Source: Caenorhabditis remanei (lineage: Eukaryota > Nematoda > Chromadorea > Rhabditida > Rhabditidae). From it: 64,000 nt of DNA. Numbering within the stretch: the first letter of the stretch is position 1; each line of letters starts with the position of its first letter. Below are positions 38,401 through 47,376 of this stretch, piece after piece. Location: NCBI RefSeq assembly GCF_010183535.1, contig NC_071329.1, forward strand, positions 13,330,001 through 13,394,000. Direction: 5' to 3'. The notes under the pieces were generated by a model that was not told where the DNA came from, made no database searches, and saw only the letters and a program-made list of their open reading frames with translations. A program made the position numbers and the translations under genes.

Positions 38401-41400
38401 TACGAGAACTATTCCTTTAATAATTGAAGCTTACTGTAGCGTAGTCATCGCGCCCATCTGAATATTGTTTCCAGAAAGTGTCAAATAATTGAACTTCGTT
38501 TTAGGTATTGTTTCATGCTCACTAGGGAAAGATCCCGGAGATGGAGTTACAGGCGAGATATATATCACTAGAACAGAAATTTTGCGCTGAATTCAATTCC
38601 AATTTTGCAAAACGATTTTGTGAAAAAAGTTATTTGCGTTTTTGTGGCTTATCAGTGCGAAAATGGGCATTTTCAAGCCTCTCAAAATCAAAGTTTTTTC
38701 TTCTTTTTTTCTCAATTTTTTTTGTTTTGTACGTATGATTACGTATTCAAAAATGATTTTGGCAAAGTTTGATTTCAGAATTTATTTTCAGAAAAAAAAT
38801 TTGTGCAGTTACTTAAATTTTCAAAAATGACGCATCTATAAGAAATGTGTCTGAAAATTTTTTAAAGTTCAAATATGAACAATACAATTTACATTATTGG
38901 AAATATACGTACAACAAAAAAAAATAGAAAAAAAATATGAAAAATGTTAGTTTTGTGAGTGTTGAAAATGCCCATTTTTGCACTGAGAAGCCACAAAAAC
39001 GCGAATAACGTTTTTCACAGAATCGTTTTGCAAAATTGAAACACAGATTTGAAATCAGCGCAAAATTTCCGTTCTAGTGATATAGATCTCGCATGTAACT
39101 CCATCTCCGGGATCCTTTCCTAGTACGACAGTTTTGATAGAAGTTCATCAAAATTCTCCAAATCGTCTTCCCATTTTACTACTAATTCTGCAAAACACTT
39201 TCCCAGTCCTTATCGTCTGAACGATAGTATCAATTTTCTCTTCCTCTCTCTCGAAAGATCAGCAACAATACTTGAGTGATCAAAATAGCAGAAGCTTTAC
39301 GACGACTACTACTAACATTCCGAAATCATCACGAGATTCACTTCTTCTTCTTCTTTGATTTCAATAGAGTGGACGGAGCGGAAACGAAAAATGAGAACTA
39401 AAAGAAGAAGAAGAAGACGTGGGAACACAGAAGGATCCCAATAAGATTTCATTCTCTTTGTGTCCTTCTTTTTACAAATCTTCTTCCGTTTTTGTTCCCC
39501 TTCTCTATCTTCTGAATTCGATTTTTATGTTCCAATCCGGCCACTCTCTTTTCATCTCCTCGTGGTTCAAAAAACGACATTAACTTGATTTCCTTTTCAT
39601 TCTTTCTCCTACGTTTTCCATCTTTATCAGAACGAAAAAATGTATGGAAAAATGAAAAGTTTAAGGAGCAAACCGATAGAAAAATGTTGAGAAAAAGGGG
39701 AGGAGAATACGCCAAAGATTGACATTTCTTTTCTCTTTTTTCCCTTTTATTCGAAATCTTCTTTTGTTTTTTTTGAGAAAAGTAAAGCTTGAGTTTTGTT
39801 TCGAAAACTTATTGTTCGAGGAGGAAATTCCAACAATACTGCTTTTTTGAGATCATTGATGTCTCCATTACATTATTTTCAGTTAGAAAAAAGAGTTCTA
39901 TTAAAAAGTCTAGACTCATTTGAAACGCACTTTCTCGTAATGCTCCATAACGTTTCTGAGGAATGCGAAAATAACAACTTTTTGTCGTTTCATTTTTGAG
40001 CTTCGGTCGAAAAGTTGTATTTGGAGAGCTGTTTTGATTCTAGTGACGGTTTTTCTAAATTTCTAGTGAAATTCTTTTGCATTGAAAATAGGATCTGACT
40101 TTTCATTATAATCAGTTCTGTTAGAATCCTCAACAAAGTAATCTGATAACGTTTTTCTGTAACTCTGAGAATTTTAAATTCAAATCTATTTTTGGCTTAA
40201 AATTCAAAGTTTTCAAGATTTCAAAGTTCGTCTGAAATTATAAATCATGCTCAACCATCATCTTTTTACTTGATGTGAGAAAATCACTATTTTTACCGAA
40301 ATTGATGAATTTTTCACACAAATATTGGTCTTTTGGGGTGAAAAATCAGCTTCGAACTATCGAAAATTGCCCCAAATTGAGGAAATGGCACAGAAAAATG
40401 TTATAAATAGTCTCAAAATTCGCATTTCTAGTGAAAATCTGTTCAAAACCGTTGAAGATCGCTGAACATGCTTCGAAAATGATTTTAAAAACTACTATCA
40501 AATTTCAACAAAAAACGGACAATTCTATGGAAAAACTGTATTGAAATCACATTCAGCCGTATTTTGTTGTGATTTTTAATGCGTTTTTCAAGGATTTTCA
40601 CTCAAAAAACTGAGTTTTAGTTCTTTTTTACCACAGCTTTGGATTTGATAGAGGTTTTTTGAAGGGATTTTTCAAGATTTCAAAATTTTTCAGATTTTTA
40701 ATCTCAATTATTTCTAGCTCTGGATTTTCTACAGGTTCACTGTTGGTTTTTTGTTCAAATATCATCCCTAAAGATTGAGAATACCTCAGTGATCAAATCT
40801 TTCTTGATCGGTAGCCATCATTTCTGACTAGGGAATGACTTACACATAGGTTGGAGATACACAACATGACCTATATTGCTGGAAAGCTGACGTTTTCCTG
40901 ATTCCGAATCTATATTCAGTTTTTGCAGTGGCCCTCCCAGTTTTGAAAAATCCGGCTCCAAAGTTAGGGTAAATTTCAGTGCTAAAACTCGAGTTTCCAA
41001 CCCGCGTGTTGCCCTAACACGTAAATCCATTCGGAGGTTAGTTAAATCAGCGGTTGAATGGTCGAGGTGGTTACAGGTGTGGTAGTAGGTGGACACTCTA
41101 TGGTTCGACTCTTTGCCTTTTTTCCTTCATTTTTACTTTTTTGCAATCCTCGTTTTTGGGTCCCATGGTCATCACAATGTGTCAGAATTCGGTTTTTGAA
41201 GCTATTCGAGTCTATATTGACTTCCTGCGACGATTTAAGAAAAAAAAAAATTTCAAGAAATTCAACTTTTCTGTGACCAAGTCCATTGTGAGCAGTCGGA
41301 TTATTTTTTGAAAAATTTTTGTTAAAAGTTAGAAAAACAATAGAAAATGCGTTTTGATATTAGATTCCACCATGTTTACATGATACAGATCTTCACGACT

Positions 41401-44400
41401 TTAACTTCGAATCACCACATAAGAAGCAGAGTAAGTGCTTCAAAAAAAGTATATACCAGAGTAACAAGAAATTTAAACTTCGGAAAAATCATTTTCGGTG
41501 CTTGATATAACATTTTCTATTGTTTTTCTAACTTTTAACAAAAATTTTTCAAAAAATAATCCGACTGCTCACCATGGACTTGGTCACAGAAAAGTTGAAT
41601 TTCTTGAAAAATTTTTTTTTCTTAAATCGTCGCAGGAAGTCAATATAGACTCGAATAGCTTCAAAAACCGAATTCTGACACATTGTGATGACCATGGGAC
41701 CCAAAAACGAAGATTGCAAAAAAGTAAAAATGAAGGAAAAAAGGCAAAGAGTCGAACCATAGAGTGTCCACCTACTACCACACCTGTAACCACCTCGACC
41801 ATTCAACCGCTGATTTAACTAACCTCCGAATGGATTTACGTGTTAGGGCAACACGCGGGTTGGAAACTCGAGTTTTAGCACTGAAATTTACCCTAACTTT
41901 GGAGCCGGATTTCTCAAAACTGGGAGGGCCACTGCAAAAACTGAATATAGATTCGGAATCAGGAAAACGTCAGCTTTCCAGCAATATAGGTCATGTTGTG
42001 TATCTCCAACCTATGTGTAGGTCATTCCCTAGTGAGCATACATAGGTATCATATGATTTGAACTCATTGAGCAGGTCTACTGTTTCATTCATTCAACCCA
42101 ACACTCGAAACGTCTCAATTCAAAGATCCCTCTTGTCTTGAGTTTCAAAGATATGCCTTCCTCACTTGAACCCCCCCCCCCCCCCCCCATATATAACCCA
42201 TTTTCAAAACTGGTCCATTTCTTTTCTGACATGTCACTCCCCTCCACTTTTCTTCCCTTTTTTCAAATTGTCAACCACTTTTTTGTCTCCAAACAAGTGA
42301 CTTTTCTATTCATATCCAATTTCATTCATCTCCACTTTTCCTTTTTTTTTCAAGTCTGGTCTGCTCTTTTTTTGAAATTCATTCAATTTATTCCCTCACA
42401 TATAATTCCGTCTAGACACCTAAAAAGTGAGATCTAGTTAGTTAGTACTGGAATAAGACCATGTTTCGGGATCTTGAGACTTTGAAAAAGAGAAGAAGAA
42501 AAAAGAAAAGACAACGAACGGAAATGAGGAGAAAATAGAGAGAAAGATATGGCAGAGATGACAGAGAAAAACAAAAGAAGAAGAAGTTTTTTGTCTTTTT
42601 TCTTCCCTTTTTCCAACATTTTCTTACTTTTCGCCGTGACTACTCCTCCAGAACCTTTTTCCGACTACTTTTCACTATGTTCTTCCTGGTTGTGACGTAG
42701 ATTTACTTAACACAAGGGGAGAGCGAGAAAACCAACTTTTCGGCTTCTTTGTTTCGGAAAAAACCAAAGATGGGTGTCCAATTTTGAGAACTTTTGAGAA
42801 TGGCGGAGTATTCGAACAAAGCCTTTTCAGTAGCTTCAAAATTTTCATAGGAGTTAGCCACGGATCTATAAATTTCGAAACTGTATTAATCCAGGGTATT
42901 TCGGTGGAGCGCGGTTGTAAGAACAGCGTCGAGCTAATACAAGAAAGCGTGAGATTGAAAAACTTGAGAAAGTTTTATTTAGGGCTGTCCATGGGGTGTT
43001 CCAGTTTCATTCTAGCCTAGAAACTCTGAGTTTAAACATTTTCTGAAACTCAACAATCCTTTGCACAACGTAACCAGTTACTCTTTTTTTCCACCTGCTC
43101 ACTTATCTTTTGGTTTTTGTTGTTTATGTACCCCACATTTCACTTTTTTTTGTTTCAAAATTATGGGTTCTCGGGCAGTCTGGTTTTTTCTTTTACTCGT
43201 TCAGTTAGAGAACCAATTTAATATGTCAAAATGACCATGATCCCGCCCATATACTTTTCTCTTTTTGGTAGGTCGAATTGGTTAGAATAAGATGAAGAAT
43301 ATGAACTTCTATATTTCGAATTATCTAGAAAAATTCGGTGGGAAACTGAATATTTCAAAGTGAGTTTTTGAAGAAATAAAAATTTGAAAAAGAGATTTAA
43401 ATCCAGGAACTAATTATGTGATTATCGAAATATGAAACCTTTCAAAACATTAGAAACATAGATTAATGTAGATCAAAAGATATCTTCTTAATTTGCTCGC
43501 TTGTTTTCCTTTTTCCAGCTGTCGCGTTTTAATGTATTTGTCTGAAAATGGAGTGGAGACCGGCTGAAAAGAGGTGTATCTGTTTTATTTTTCTGCTCAC
43601 TTTCAGATAAAAACATAGAAAAGAGAAAGAAGGCTTTTGGCCAATTACCCTTTCCTCCTCATGAGATATTCCACGTATTCAGTCACAGTTTTTCTCAGAA
43701 TAGATTCGGAATTATCTAGATTTGGCCAACTATCTCAATTCTATTCTCGTAACAAGGTTTTCTGCAAATCTTTCAAAAAAAGGATCTGGAATGCAGTCAG
43801 TGGGCTCATTGGCTCAAAAGACACCTGTCTACGGAATTGTTTGATCATTGAATGACTATTGAATGGAGAGACTACACAGTATTTCCAGAATAAATCTCTG
43901 CTCTCCAACCTCAAATTCAGAGTTATCTGACCTTTATCTTTTCGTCTTTCTTCAATTTTTCTTATTTATTTCCATCTCTTTCTTCTTCGTTTTTCCCTTA
44001 ATGAAGTAGGATGAGTGCCCTCATTAAGATGTCACTATTTTCTCTCTCTCTTTCAATTCATGTTTATTAAAAACGAGAGAGAAGCATTTTCGAAGCTATA
44101 AATATATTGATTCACAGTGTGAAGTTTATATTATTCATTTCGAGCTTCTGAATTTTTTATATCGCAAATGTCTGGGGGTATTGTCAGTCAGAATGCTTAG
44201 GAGAAATAAGAAATGTAGGATGATACGTCTACGAAATTTGAGACAATAAGTGGATTTCGACGCATTTTTTGGTATGTGTTCCGATTCAGAGCTCTAGAAA
44301 GACTTCTGGCTGGAAGATCTGTATGAAAAGGGAAAATTTGCTTTGATATATGTAGAATAGGAAATTTAAACCATTAATTGGACTGAAAATAATGATTAAC

Positions 44401-47376
44401 CTACTTTAAAACTCGCCAGGAGACGATTCTGAGTGATTTTTGACCAGAAAACACCCAAAATCAGTTGAGAATGAACTAAAATCTATCTAGATCCGATTTT
44501 AGCTGTTTTTTTCACTGATTTCGACCTAAAATTGCTTCAAATTGTCCAAAATTACCCATTATTTATAGTAATTACCCTAAAAAATAATAGGTAATTTTGA
44601 GGGTTAACTGGACCAAGGGGAAATATATCAGAGAATTTTCTGGAATTTGCCAATTTCCCTTGTTTTCCAGAACTTCCGGACTCTAATTTTTTGAAGTTTG
44701 TTCGATCTCTGAACTTTTATTGATTGCCACCAGTTCCCCCTTTTCTCCTTTTTCAGTTTTGAACCTCAGGGGGTAATTGTTTTTTCCATACACTCCCTCG
44801 TGGTCTGTCCCCCAATTTTTTCGAAGGCGAAAAAAGACATTTCCGTGCTTCCCGTGTCTTTTTCTTTCTCTCTTCAAGACTACCCCCACCCGTTTTGTTT
44901 TGTTTGTTGGTCCCTCCATTTCTGGGTCCCTTTTCCCCATTTTTTGCCACGGGTCTTGTGTTCGGTTGACTCTTTTTTTTCGAGTCGTTCCGTTTTTTTA
45001 GAGGAACCGAGCACTGACATACACTCTTCTTCTTCTCTTTCTCGTTTCCTTTATTTTCAAATCCCTCTTGTTTTGGTTTCACTCATATTTTCCCTTTTCC
45101 GAAAACCAAAAAGAGAAAAAGGGAAAAGATAGTGCTCACTTTCTTAATTTCCTTCTAATTATTCCTCTCGCTTCTTCTTTTTCGAATCCCTAATGAATAT
45201 ATTCTAAGAAATGAGAAAATGACGAGTGCACTGAGTCCGAGTACATCCAAAACTACATGTAACGCATGTGCTAAATCTTCGGATACTGGAAAGGAGATTC
45301 AACCGTTTGGAGTTTTGGTTGGAAAGAAACTTCAGAAAAGGGTCAACTCCCCGTTGACAGCGTTTGCTAGGTACGGTGTACGTATTCCGAAAATTCTAAA
45401 TGTCTCAATAGCCGGTTTGGTCCATAGTTGTCCGGAATCCGGATTCCGGATTCCGAAATTCCAGGAATTCCGAGTTATTTTCATTCCGGTTCCGGATTTC
45501 CAAAATTTTATTCCGGATTCCGCAAATCGAAAAATCCCATTCCGTGCAACTATGGTCTGATCTACAACTAATAGCTCAGTACAGTTCTTACAACTGCGCT
45601 CCACCGAAATCCCCCCTTGAAAAATTAATATCTTTCTCTGAGTCTCTCAATTACAGTAGAGCGCAGTTGTAAGAAACGTGGCGTGGTAATAGCAGAGTTC
45701 ACTATGTTATCAGAAGAGCGCACTTACTGTCCCTCCAGTGATGCAGACAAGAACCCCAGATCCTCAACGTCCTCATTTCCAATTTTCCTAATCCATTTTA
45801 TTTTCAGTTACTGGAAAACCGAATCCACTCCATCAAATAACAATGAACACGAAATACCTGTAGATGTCCTCCGAAAAATCAGTGTGTCCCGTAAGGAATC
45901 AGGAACCCACGTGGATACAGTAGTCACTACAATCGACGGACAACGATACGACACAAAAGAACTTGACAACGACCCGGACTTTAGTGAGACTGCAGAATGG
46001 GCGTTCCCGATTTTCCAGATTTCGAGGAAGTATCCAAAGACTATTTTGAGCAGGGTAAGAGACTTCCGAATATGATTTCAATTGAAGAAAATGAGTTTTC
46101 AGTTAACGTACAACATCTTCCAACAATCAGAATTATTCCGGATTTTCAAAGTGTCACCAATCAAGTTTTTCAACTTTTTCCATGCTCTTGAGAAGGGATA
46201 TTGGGAGATTCCATGTAAGCATTATTTGTAAAACTACAGTATTCTACTCATCTTGTTGTTGCAGATCACAACCGAATCCATGCAGCCGATGTCCTCCATG
46301 GCTGTTACTATCTCTCAGTTCATCCAGTCCGACCGCAATTCGGTGTCGTCAAATCTCCAGATTCCCTACTCCCGGCACCACTACCAGTGGCTGCATCAGT
46401 CATGTCTCAAATGAGTACTTTGGAGTTGATGGCTCTATTCACAGCAGCCGCAATGCATGATTATGATCATCCAGGAAGAACTAATGCGTTTTTGGTTACT
46501 GTAGAAGACAAGAAGGCTATTTTATACAATGATAGAAGTGTGCTGGAGAACCATCATGCAGCTGAATCATGGAAATTATTGTGTCGGCCCGAGAATCATT
46601 TTATTGAAAATTTGGATCCTGCTGAGATGAAACGGTATTTTTTTATTAGAGTTATCATTTTATTGAAAATAATTGAAATTTCAGATTCCGATACCTTGTC
46701 CTGGAATATATCTTGGCTACCGATCTGAAACAACATTTTGAAATCATAATGACATTCAATGATCGACTATCCGATATGGATCTTCAAGTGGAATCTGATA
46801 GACTACTCGTCGGAAAACTTCTGATCAAAATGGCTGATATCAACAGTCCAACAAAACCATACGGATTGCATCGACAGTGGACTGATCGAATCTGTGAAGA
46901 GTTCTATGAGCAAGGAGACGATGAGAAGAAGAGAGGATTAGCAATTACTCCGTATATGGATAGAGGAGATGCACAAGTGGCGAAGTTACAAGACTCGTTC
47001 ATTGCTCATGTTGTTAGTCCGTTGGCTCAGGCAATGCATGAGGTATGTATTGATTTTCAGAGACAATATTAAATCTATATATTTTTCCAGAGTGGTCTTC
47101 TTCCAATTCTTCCTGGACTTGAAACCTCTGAACTAATGATAAATATGCAACATAATCATCGAAAATGGAAAGAAGAAATTGAAATTGAAACGGCTAGTTA
47201 TGAGCCGACAACGTGTAATGGTAGGGGACGTTCACTCGGAATTTATAATTTCTATGATGATTTCAGGTGGAAATGTAAACGGAGTGATAGAAGAAGAGAG
47301 TGCGAGTACGAGTGATAGTCCGGATCCACAGCGAGATTCTCCGTCCCTTGATTCGGAACTTAGTCAGGTTTGTTGA
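11483..47376 (+). CDS. pde-3: PDE3-type cyclic nucleotide phosphodiesterase (pde-3)
   Basis: This enzyme hydrolyses cAMP/cGMP. Exons assigned: 11421(ATG 11483)-11632, 17490-17580, 24901-25058, 25588-25794 (or from 25522, in frame), 31214-31250 (weak acceptor), 37744-38117, 38218-38318, 45209-45370, 45808-46054, 46103-46214, 46265-46634, 46685-47042, 47091-47220 and 47267-47376. With the 37 nt exon at 31214 the chain stays in frame for 868 residues. The catalytic domain fills roughly the C-terminal 350 residues. It has YHNRIHAADVLHG (about 547-559), a PDE3-like insertion after it, AAAMHDYDHPGRTNAF (metal ligands, about 610), YNDRSVLENHHAA, WTDRICEEFYEQGD, and the invariant Gln in LQDSFIAHVV (about 772). 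The first half is Ser/Pro/His-rich. A donor at the last codons could extend the 3' end. The family call is certain; the 5' structure is partly inferred. Confidence 0.85.
11935..12073 (+). repeat. MITE family A, copy 3
   Basis: Starts TTAGCACGACATACTTCTTA and ends GTCGAGCTAAT; lies in the first large pde-3 intron. Confidence 0.85.
12566..12703 (+). repeat. MITE family A, copy 4
   Basis: A more diverged copy (TTATCACGGCACGCGTTTTA at the left; GAAACACATTCGTAAG instead of GGAGCGCAGTTGTAAG at the right). Confidence 0.8.
13491..13623 (-). repeat. MITE family A, copy 5
   Basis: Reverse-oriented, with a small deletion after the left Cys/Gly-coding-free tip (CTACGCTCCAAATGCCC lacks the ACCGA segment). 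Right end GAAGCATGCCGTACTGA. Confidence 0.8.
13889..14056. repeat. CGGGCC-ended fold-back, family E copy
   Basis: GACTTGCAAAATTTTGGGTC...GGCCCGGGTTTG on the left and CGGCCCGGCCCGTTGCAAGTC on the right face each other across an A-rich centre. Confidence 0.6.
14710..14890. repeat. Repeat of GTCTGGCGTGCC units
   Basis: GTCTGGCGTGCC occurs directly at 14712 and 14785. Its inverse (GGTACGCCAGAC) appears near 14840, and a variant, GTCTGACGTGCG, near 14866. The arrangement suggests a degenerate fold-back. Confidence 0.55.
15679..16732. mobile_element. 1.05 kb TIR element enclosing antisense exons
   Basis: The left end CAGGGAATTTTGGGC and the right end (inverted) CAGGGAATTTTAGGC match at 14 of 15 bases. 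Next to both ends lie clusters of short palindromes of the GGGCAATTCGCCC / GGGCAACTTGCCC kind. The centre (about 15790-16530) differs in character and carries three phase-compatible exons on the minus strand. No clear target-site duplication was seen (ACAACT and TTAACA flank it). No transposase frame is present, so it would be non-autonomous. The superfamily is not recognised. Confidence 0.6.
15962..16416 (-). CDS. Small antisense gene or captured gene fragment (three exons)
   Basis: Minus-strand exons 16384-16416, 16215-16259 and 15962-16056 have proper acceptors (AAATCCCAG, TGACTGTCAG, ATTTCAG), GTAAG donors for the first two, and matching phases. From ATG 16411 they encode 55 residues, starting MLFESKGDLPLRLSDASHM and ending STTQIEFVPF before TAA. 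The ATG lies 5 nt after an acceptor, so a trans-spliced start is possible; it could equally be the C-terminus of a larger gene captured by the surrounding element. The C-terminus looks protein-like (SRYYETSKHLLPTVL). No family is recognised. It lies inside a pde-3 intron and within the TIR element. Confidence 0.45.
17944..18130. repeat. Short fold-back, family H copy 1
   Basis: Ends CACAGGGTCTGG...GAGTACTGAAAT and GATTTTAGTACTCACTTCCAGACTCCGTG face each other. The right arm contains GGAGCGCGGTTGATTTTAGT. A related copy is at 47561-47860. Confidence 0.7.
18188..18328 (+). repeat. MITE family A, copy 6
   Basis: Near-consensus copy, TTAGCACGGTATGCTTCTTA to AACTGTGCTTAGCTAATA, in a pde-3 intron. 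Confidence 0.85.
19547..20080. repeat. Long fold-back, family B-like
   Basis: Left arm GGAATGTTCCAGACATAACT and right arm AGTTACGTCTGGAACATTCC, ending in CCCTAG at the right. Inner arm segments (GAACGCTTCACTGA / TCAGTGAAGCGTTC) also pair, giving arms of over 200 bp. Confidence 0.8.
20757..20896 (-). repeat. MITE family A, copy 7
   Basis: Reverse-oriented, TTAGCTCCGCACAGTTTTTA to GAAGCGTGCCGTGCTAAG. Confidence 0.85.
21386..21512. repeat. Short palindromic repeat
   Basis: AACGGGGTTATTGATTACATG pairs with CATGACCTGAATAACCCCAT. Inner GTACTTTAATACATTTTT pairs with the inverted tract before it. Total about 125 bp. Confidence 0.7.
22196..22465. repeat. CGGGCC-rich fold-back, family E copy 2
   Basis: Related in reverse to 5966-6281: starts AATGCTTATCAAGACCCGG and ends TTCGCTGACAAGGCCCGG. 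The shared inner motif is CGGCGCCAAGTACCCG. Confidence 0.75.
23138..23276 (-). repeat. MITE family A, copy 8
   Basis: Reverse-oriented copy with a diverged left tip (ATCAGCTCGCCACAGATATT) and a well-kept right arm ending GCGTGCCGTGCTAATA. Confidence 0.8.
23423..23785. repeat. Fold-back with Tc1-like ends, family D copy 1
   Basis: The inverted arms contain TTTTGTATGGGCTGTACAGT / ACTGTACAGCCCATACAAAA and TAGGGACACTA / TAGTGTCCCTA. The right end reads TTTTGAGTGGTACTGTA, related to the family end TTTTGAGCGGTACTGTA. Confidence 0.8.
24530..24657 (+). repeat. MITE family A, copy 9
   Basis: Shortened left tip (TTAGCACTTACAACCGCTC lacks the usual 10 bases after TTAGCAC). Right end CTGTGCCGAGCTAATG. 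Confidence 0.8.
25917..26139. repeat. Fold-back repeat with GTTACCGTAAAA ends
   Basis: Left GTTACCGTAAAACCTCTAAT and right TATCCTTTTACGGTAAC are inverted. GAGGTGCCCCC near the left end faces GGGTGCGCCTC near the right end. It lies in the pde-3 intron after 25794. Confidence 0.75.
27199..27380 (+). repeat. tRNA-derived SINE-like repeat, copy 1
   Basis: Shares with the copies at 28257 and 31257 a core reading TTCTCGGCCGTGTAG...CCGGTTGCGGTTTTGTAC, a B-box-like GAGTTCGAGACCC, and a tail CCGAACTTTGAGCCAAAA followed by a T run. The A box here is degraded (TAGGTCTGCCGG). It is flanked upstream by a common GAGGCtCCCACATTTATGAC segment. Confidence 0.65.
27961..28002 (+). other. pde-3: Possible extra exon of pde-3
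   Basis: A TTTTTTTTCAG acceptor is followed by 14 open codons, PDFIFTRVPFSVPN, and then a GTACAA donor. It enters and leaves in phase 0, so it could be a cassette exon between 25794 and 31214 without breaking the frame. No other support. Confidence 0.35.
28257..28445 (+). repeat. tRNA-derived SINE-like repeat, copy 2
   Basis: Contains GGCCGTGTAGCTCAACCGGT (A box TAGCTCAACCGG) and GAGTTCGATACCC (B box), preceded by the shared 5' segment GAGAGGCACCCCACATTTAT and followed by the shared 3' tail ending GAGTTCTCACCTCCTTTAA. A 6-9 bp insertion (GATGACT) precedes the B box. Confidence 0.7.
28790..29052 (+). CDS. pde-3: Alternative first exon of pde-3 (internal promoter)
   Basis: A strong acceptor (TTCTCCAG at 28782-28789) opens an exon that reads from ATG 28813 for 80 codons, beginning MPTHHLPRSSSDLTSG, and ends in phase 0 at a GTAGGT donor. 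The sequence is Ser/Arg-rich and then becomes Cys-rich and hydrophobic (GQCIVCSLDFRCKCC). Entering it from the upstream exon ending at 25794 would put it out of frame, because it needs one leading base. The simplest reading is therefore an alternative, probably trans-spliced, first exon. It joins in frame to 31214-31250. An unseen small exon is the other explanation. Confidence 0.55.
29209..29281 (+). tRNA. tRNA-Lys (CTT)
   Basis: 73 nt cloverleaf with acceptor stem GCCCGGT/ATTGGGC, A box TAGCTCAGTCGG, anticodon stem CCAGA/TCTGG with loop CTCTTAA (anticodon CTT) and B box GGTTCGAGCCC. A T run follows at 29285-29290. It lies inside a pde-3 intron on the same strand. Confidence 0.95.
29870..30976 (-). 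CDS. Nested antisense gene for a Lys/Glu-rich protein (two exons)
   Basis: Exon 30778-30976 starts at ATG 30976 (MPKINQISSTKRLSEKKREK). It would be joined through a GTTTCA donor to 29870-30105 (acceptor TGTCTCCAG), giving 144 residues in frame. The C-terminal part, with LRQDLERKKEKFLKKDAAG, VLENGEEIEREVSSGNSW and a clean end PKRMDNYYS, has the look of real coding sequence. The open frame continues ten codons upstream of the ATG to a TTTCAG acceptor at 31007-31008, which could be a trans-splice site or link to another exon. Predicted basic and helical or coiled-coil. It lies in a pde-3 intron; a family A MITE lies in its own intron. No family is recognised, and the donor is the weakest part of the model. 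Confidence 0.45.
30541..30682 (-). repeat. MITE family A, copy 10
   Basis: TTAGCTCGGCACAGTTGTTA to GTGTGCCGTGCTAATA; lies between the two exons of the proposed nested antisense gene. Confidence 0.85.
31257..31432 (-). repeat. tRNA-derived SINE-like repeat, copy 3
   Basis: Reverse-oriented. On the minus strand it has TAGCTCAGCCGG (A box) and GAGTTCGGGACCC (B box) about 45 nt apart, the shared 5' segment GAGAGGCACCCAGATTTATC, and a 3' tail with a ten-base T run and GAGTTCTCCCCTCC. Confidence 0.7.
34391..34759. repeat. TTCCGGATTCCG repeat with CATAGTTG/CAACTATG ends, copy 1
   Basis: Bounded by CATAGTTGTG and TACAACTATG and filled with short GGATTCCGGAATTCCGG-type units on both sides of an A/T-rich centre. 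A smaller relative with the same ends is at 45423-45554. Confidence 0.7.
36080..36218 (+). repeat. MITE family A, copy 11
   Basis: TATAGGCACAACACGCTTCT to AATTGTGCTGAGCTG. Both outer tips have drifted, but the central 100 bp is close to consensus. Confidence 0.8.
36541..36746 (-). CDS. Candidate 32-residue single-pass membrane micropeptide
   Basis: Proposed minus-strand exons 36716-36746 (MSSKMSPSSD plus one base) and 36541-36608 would encode a protein with the hydrophobic segment VIFIIIGLFCIRVIGV and a charged end KDAEE before TAA. The donor is GTGAAT and the acceptor TTTTCTAG. It rests only on a plausible transmembrane reading frame with a stop and compatible phases, so it may be chance. 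Confidence 0.2.
37238..37605. repeat. Family D element, copy 2
   Basis: Contains TTTTGTATGGGTTGGACAGA, GGTGTCACCTGACTG and CACTCCCTAGCAAGTTACAG. Two direct copies of an ACGGTA(G/A)CTTGA(A/C)TATCTC tract flank it. It ends just before the acceptor of the 37744 pde-3 exon. Confidence 0.65.
38522..39123. repeat. Long fold-back, family B, arms about 230 bp
   Basis: Left CTAGGGAAAGATCCCGGAGA pairs with right TCTCCGGGATCCTTTCCTAG. Inner segments TTGTGGCTT and AAAATGGGCATTTTCAA pair with their complements near 38960-39000. It lies in the pde-3 intron after 38318. Confidence 0.85.
40828..42032. repeat. 1.2 kb family B fold-back with a tRNA-like sequence in each arm
   Basis: The arms (about 40828-41350 and 41510-42032) are nearly identical in inverted orientation, bounded by CTAGGGAATGACTTACACA and TGTGTAGGTCATTCCCTAG. 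Each arm carries a tRNA-like unit (41049-41117 plus, 41743-41811 minus) with GGTCGAGGTGG as A box, GGTTCGACTCT as B box and a downstream T run. The low arm divergence implies a recent origin. Confidence 0.9.
42171..42188. repeat. Homopolymer C18 (G18 on the minus strand)
   Basis: Eighteen consecutive C bases in a pde-3 intron, followed by ATATATA. The complementary G run can form a G-quadruplex. Confidence 0.98.
42893..42939 (+). repeat. MITE family A, truncated right arm (copy 12)
   Basis: Only the final 47 bp remains, from AGGGTATTTCGGTGGAGCGC to GTCGAGCTAATA; the left arm is missing. Confidence 0.8.
45423..45554. repeat. CATAGTTG-ended TTCCGG element, copy 2
   Basis: A 132 bp version of 34391-34759 bounded by CATAGTTG and CAACTATG, with GGAATCCGGATTCCGGATT near the left end. 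It directly precedes a family A MITE. Confidence 0.7.
45569..45691 (-). repeat. MITE family A, copy 13
   Basis: Shortened reverse copy lacking part of the segment between CTCTCAATT and GTAGAGCGC. It lies between the pde-3 exons ending at 45370 and starting at 45808. Confidence 0.8.

Larger units (their letters stand above)
38319..45208 (+). other. Large pde-3 intron, non-coding apart from repeats
   Basis: Between two phase-2 exons of pde-3. It holds two family B fold-backs, a partial MITE and an 18 bp C run. The remaining open frames show no splice partners, and the pyrimidine-rich tracts generate spurious frames. Confidence 0.6.

Noticed and set aside
40818..41096. 92-codon open frame, also present at 41764-42045
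   Set aside because: It is the same sequence in the two inverted arms of one fold-back, so its duplication is no evidence of coding. It overlaps the tRNA-like unit.
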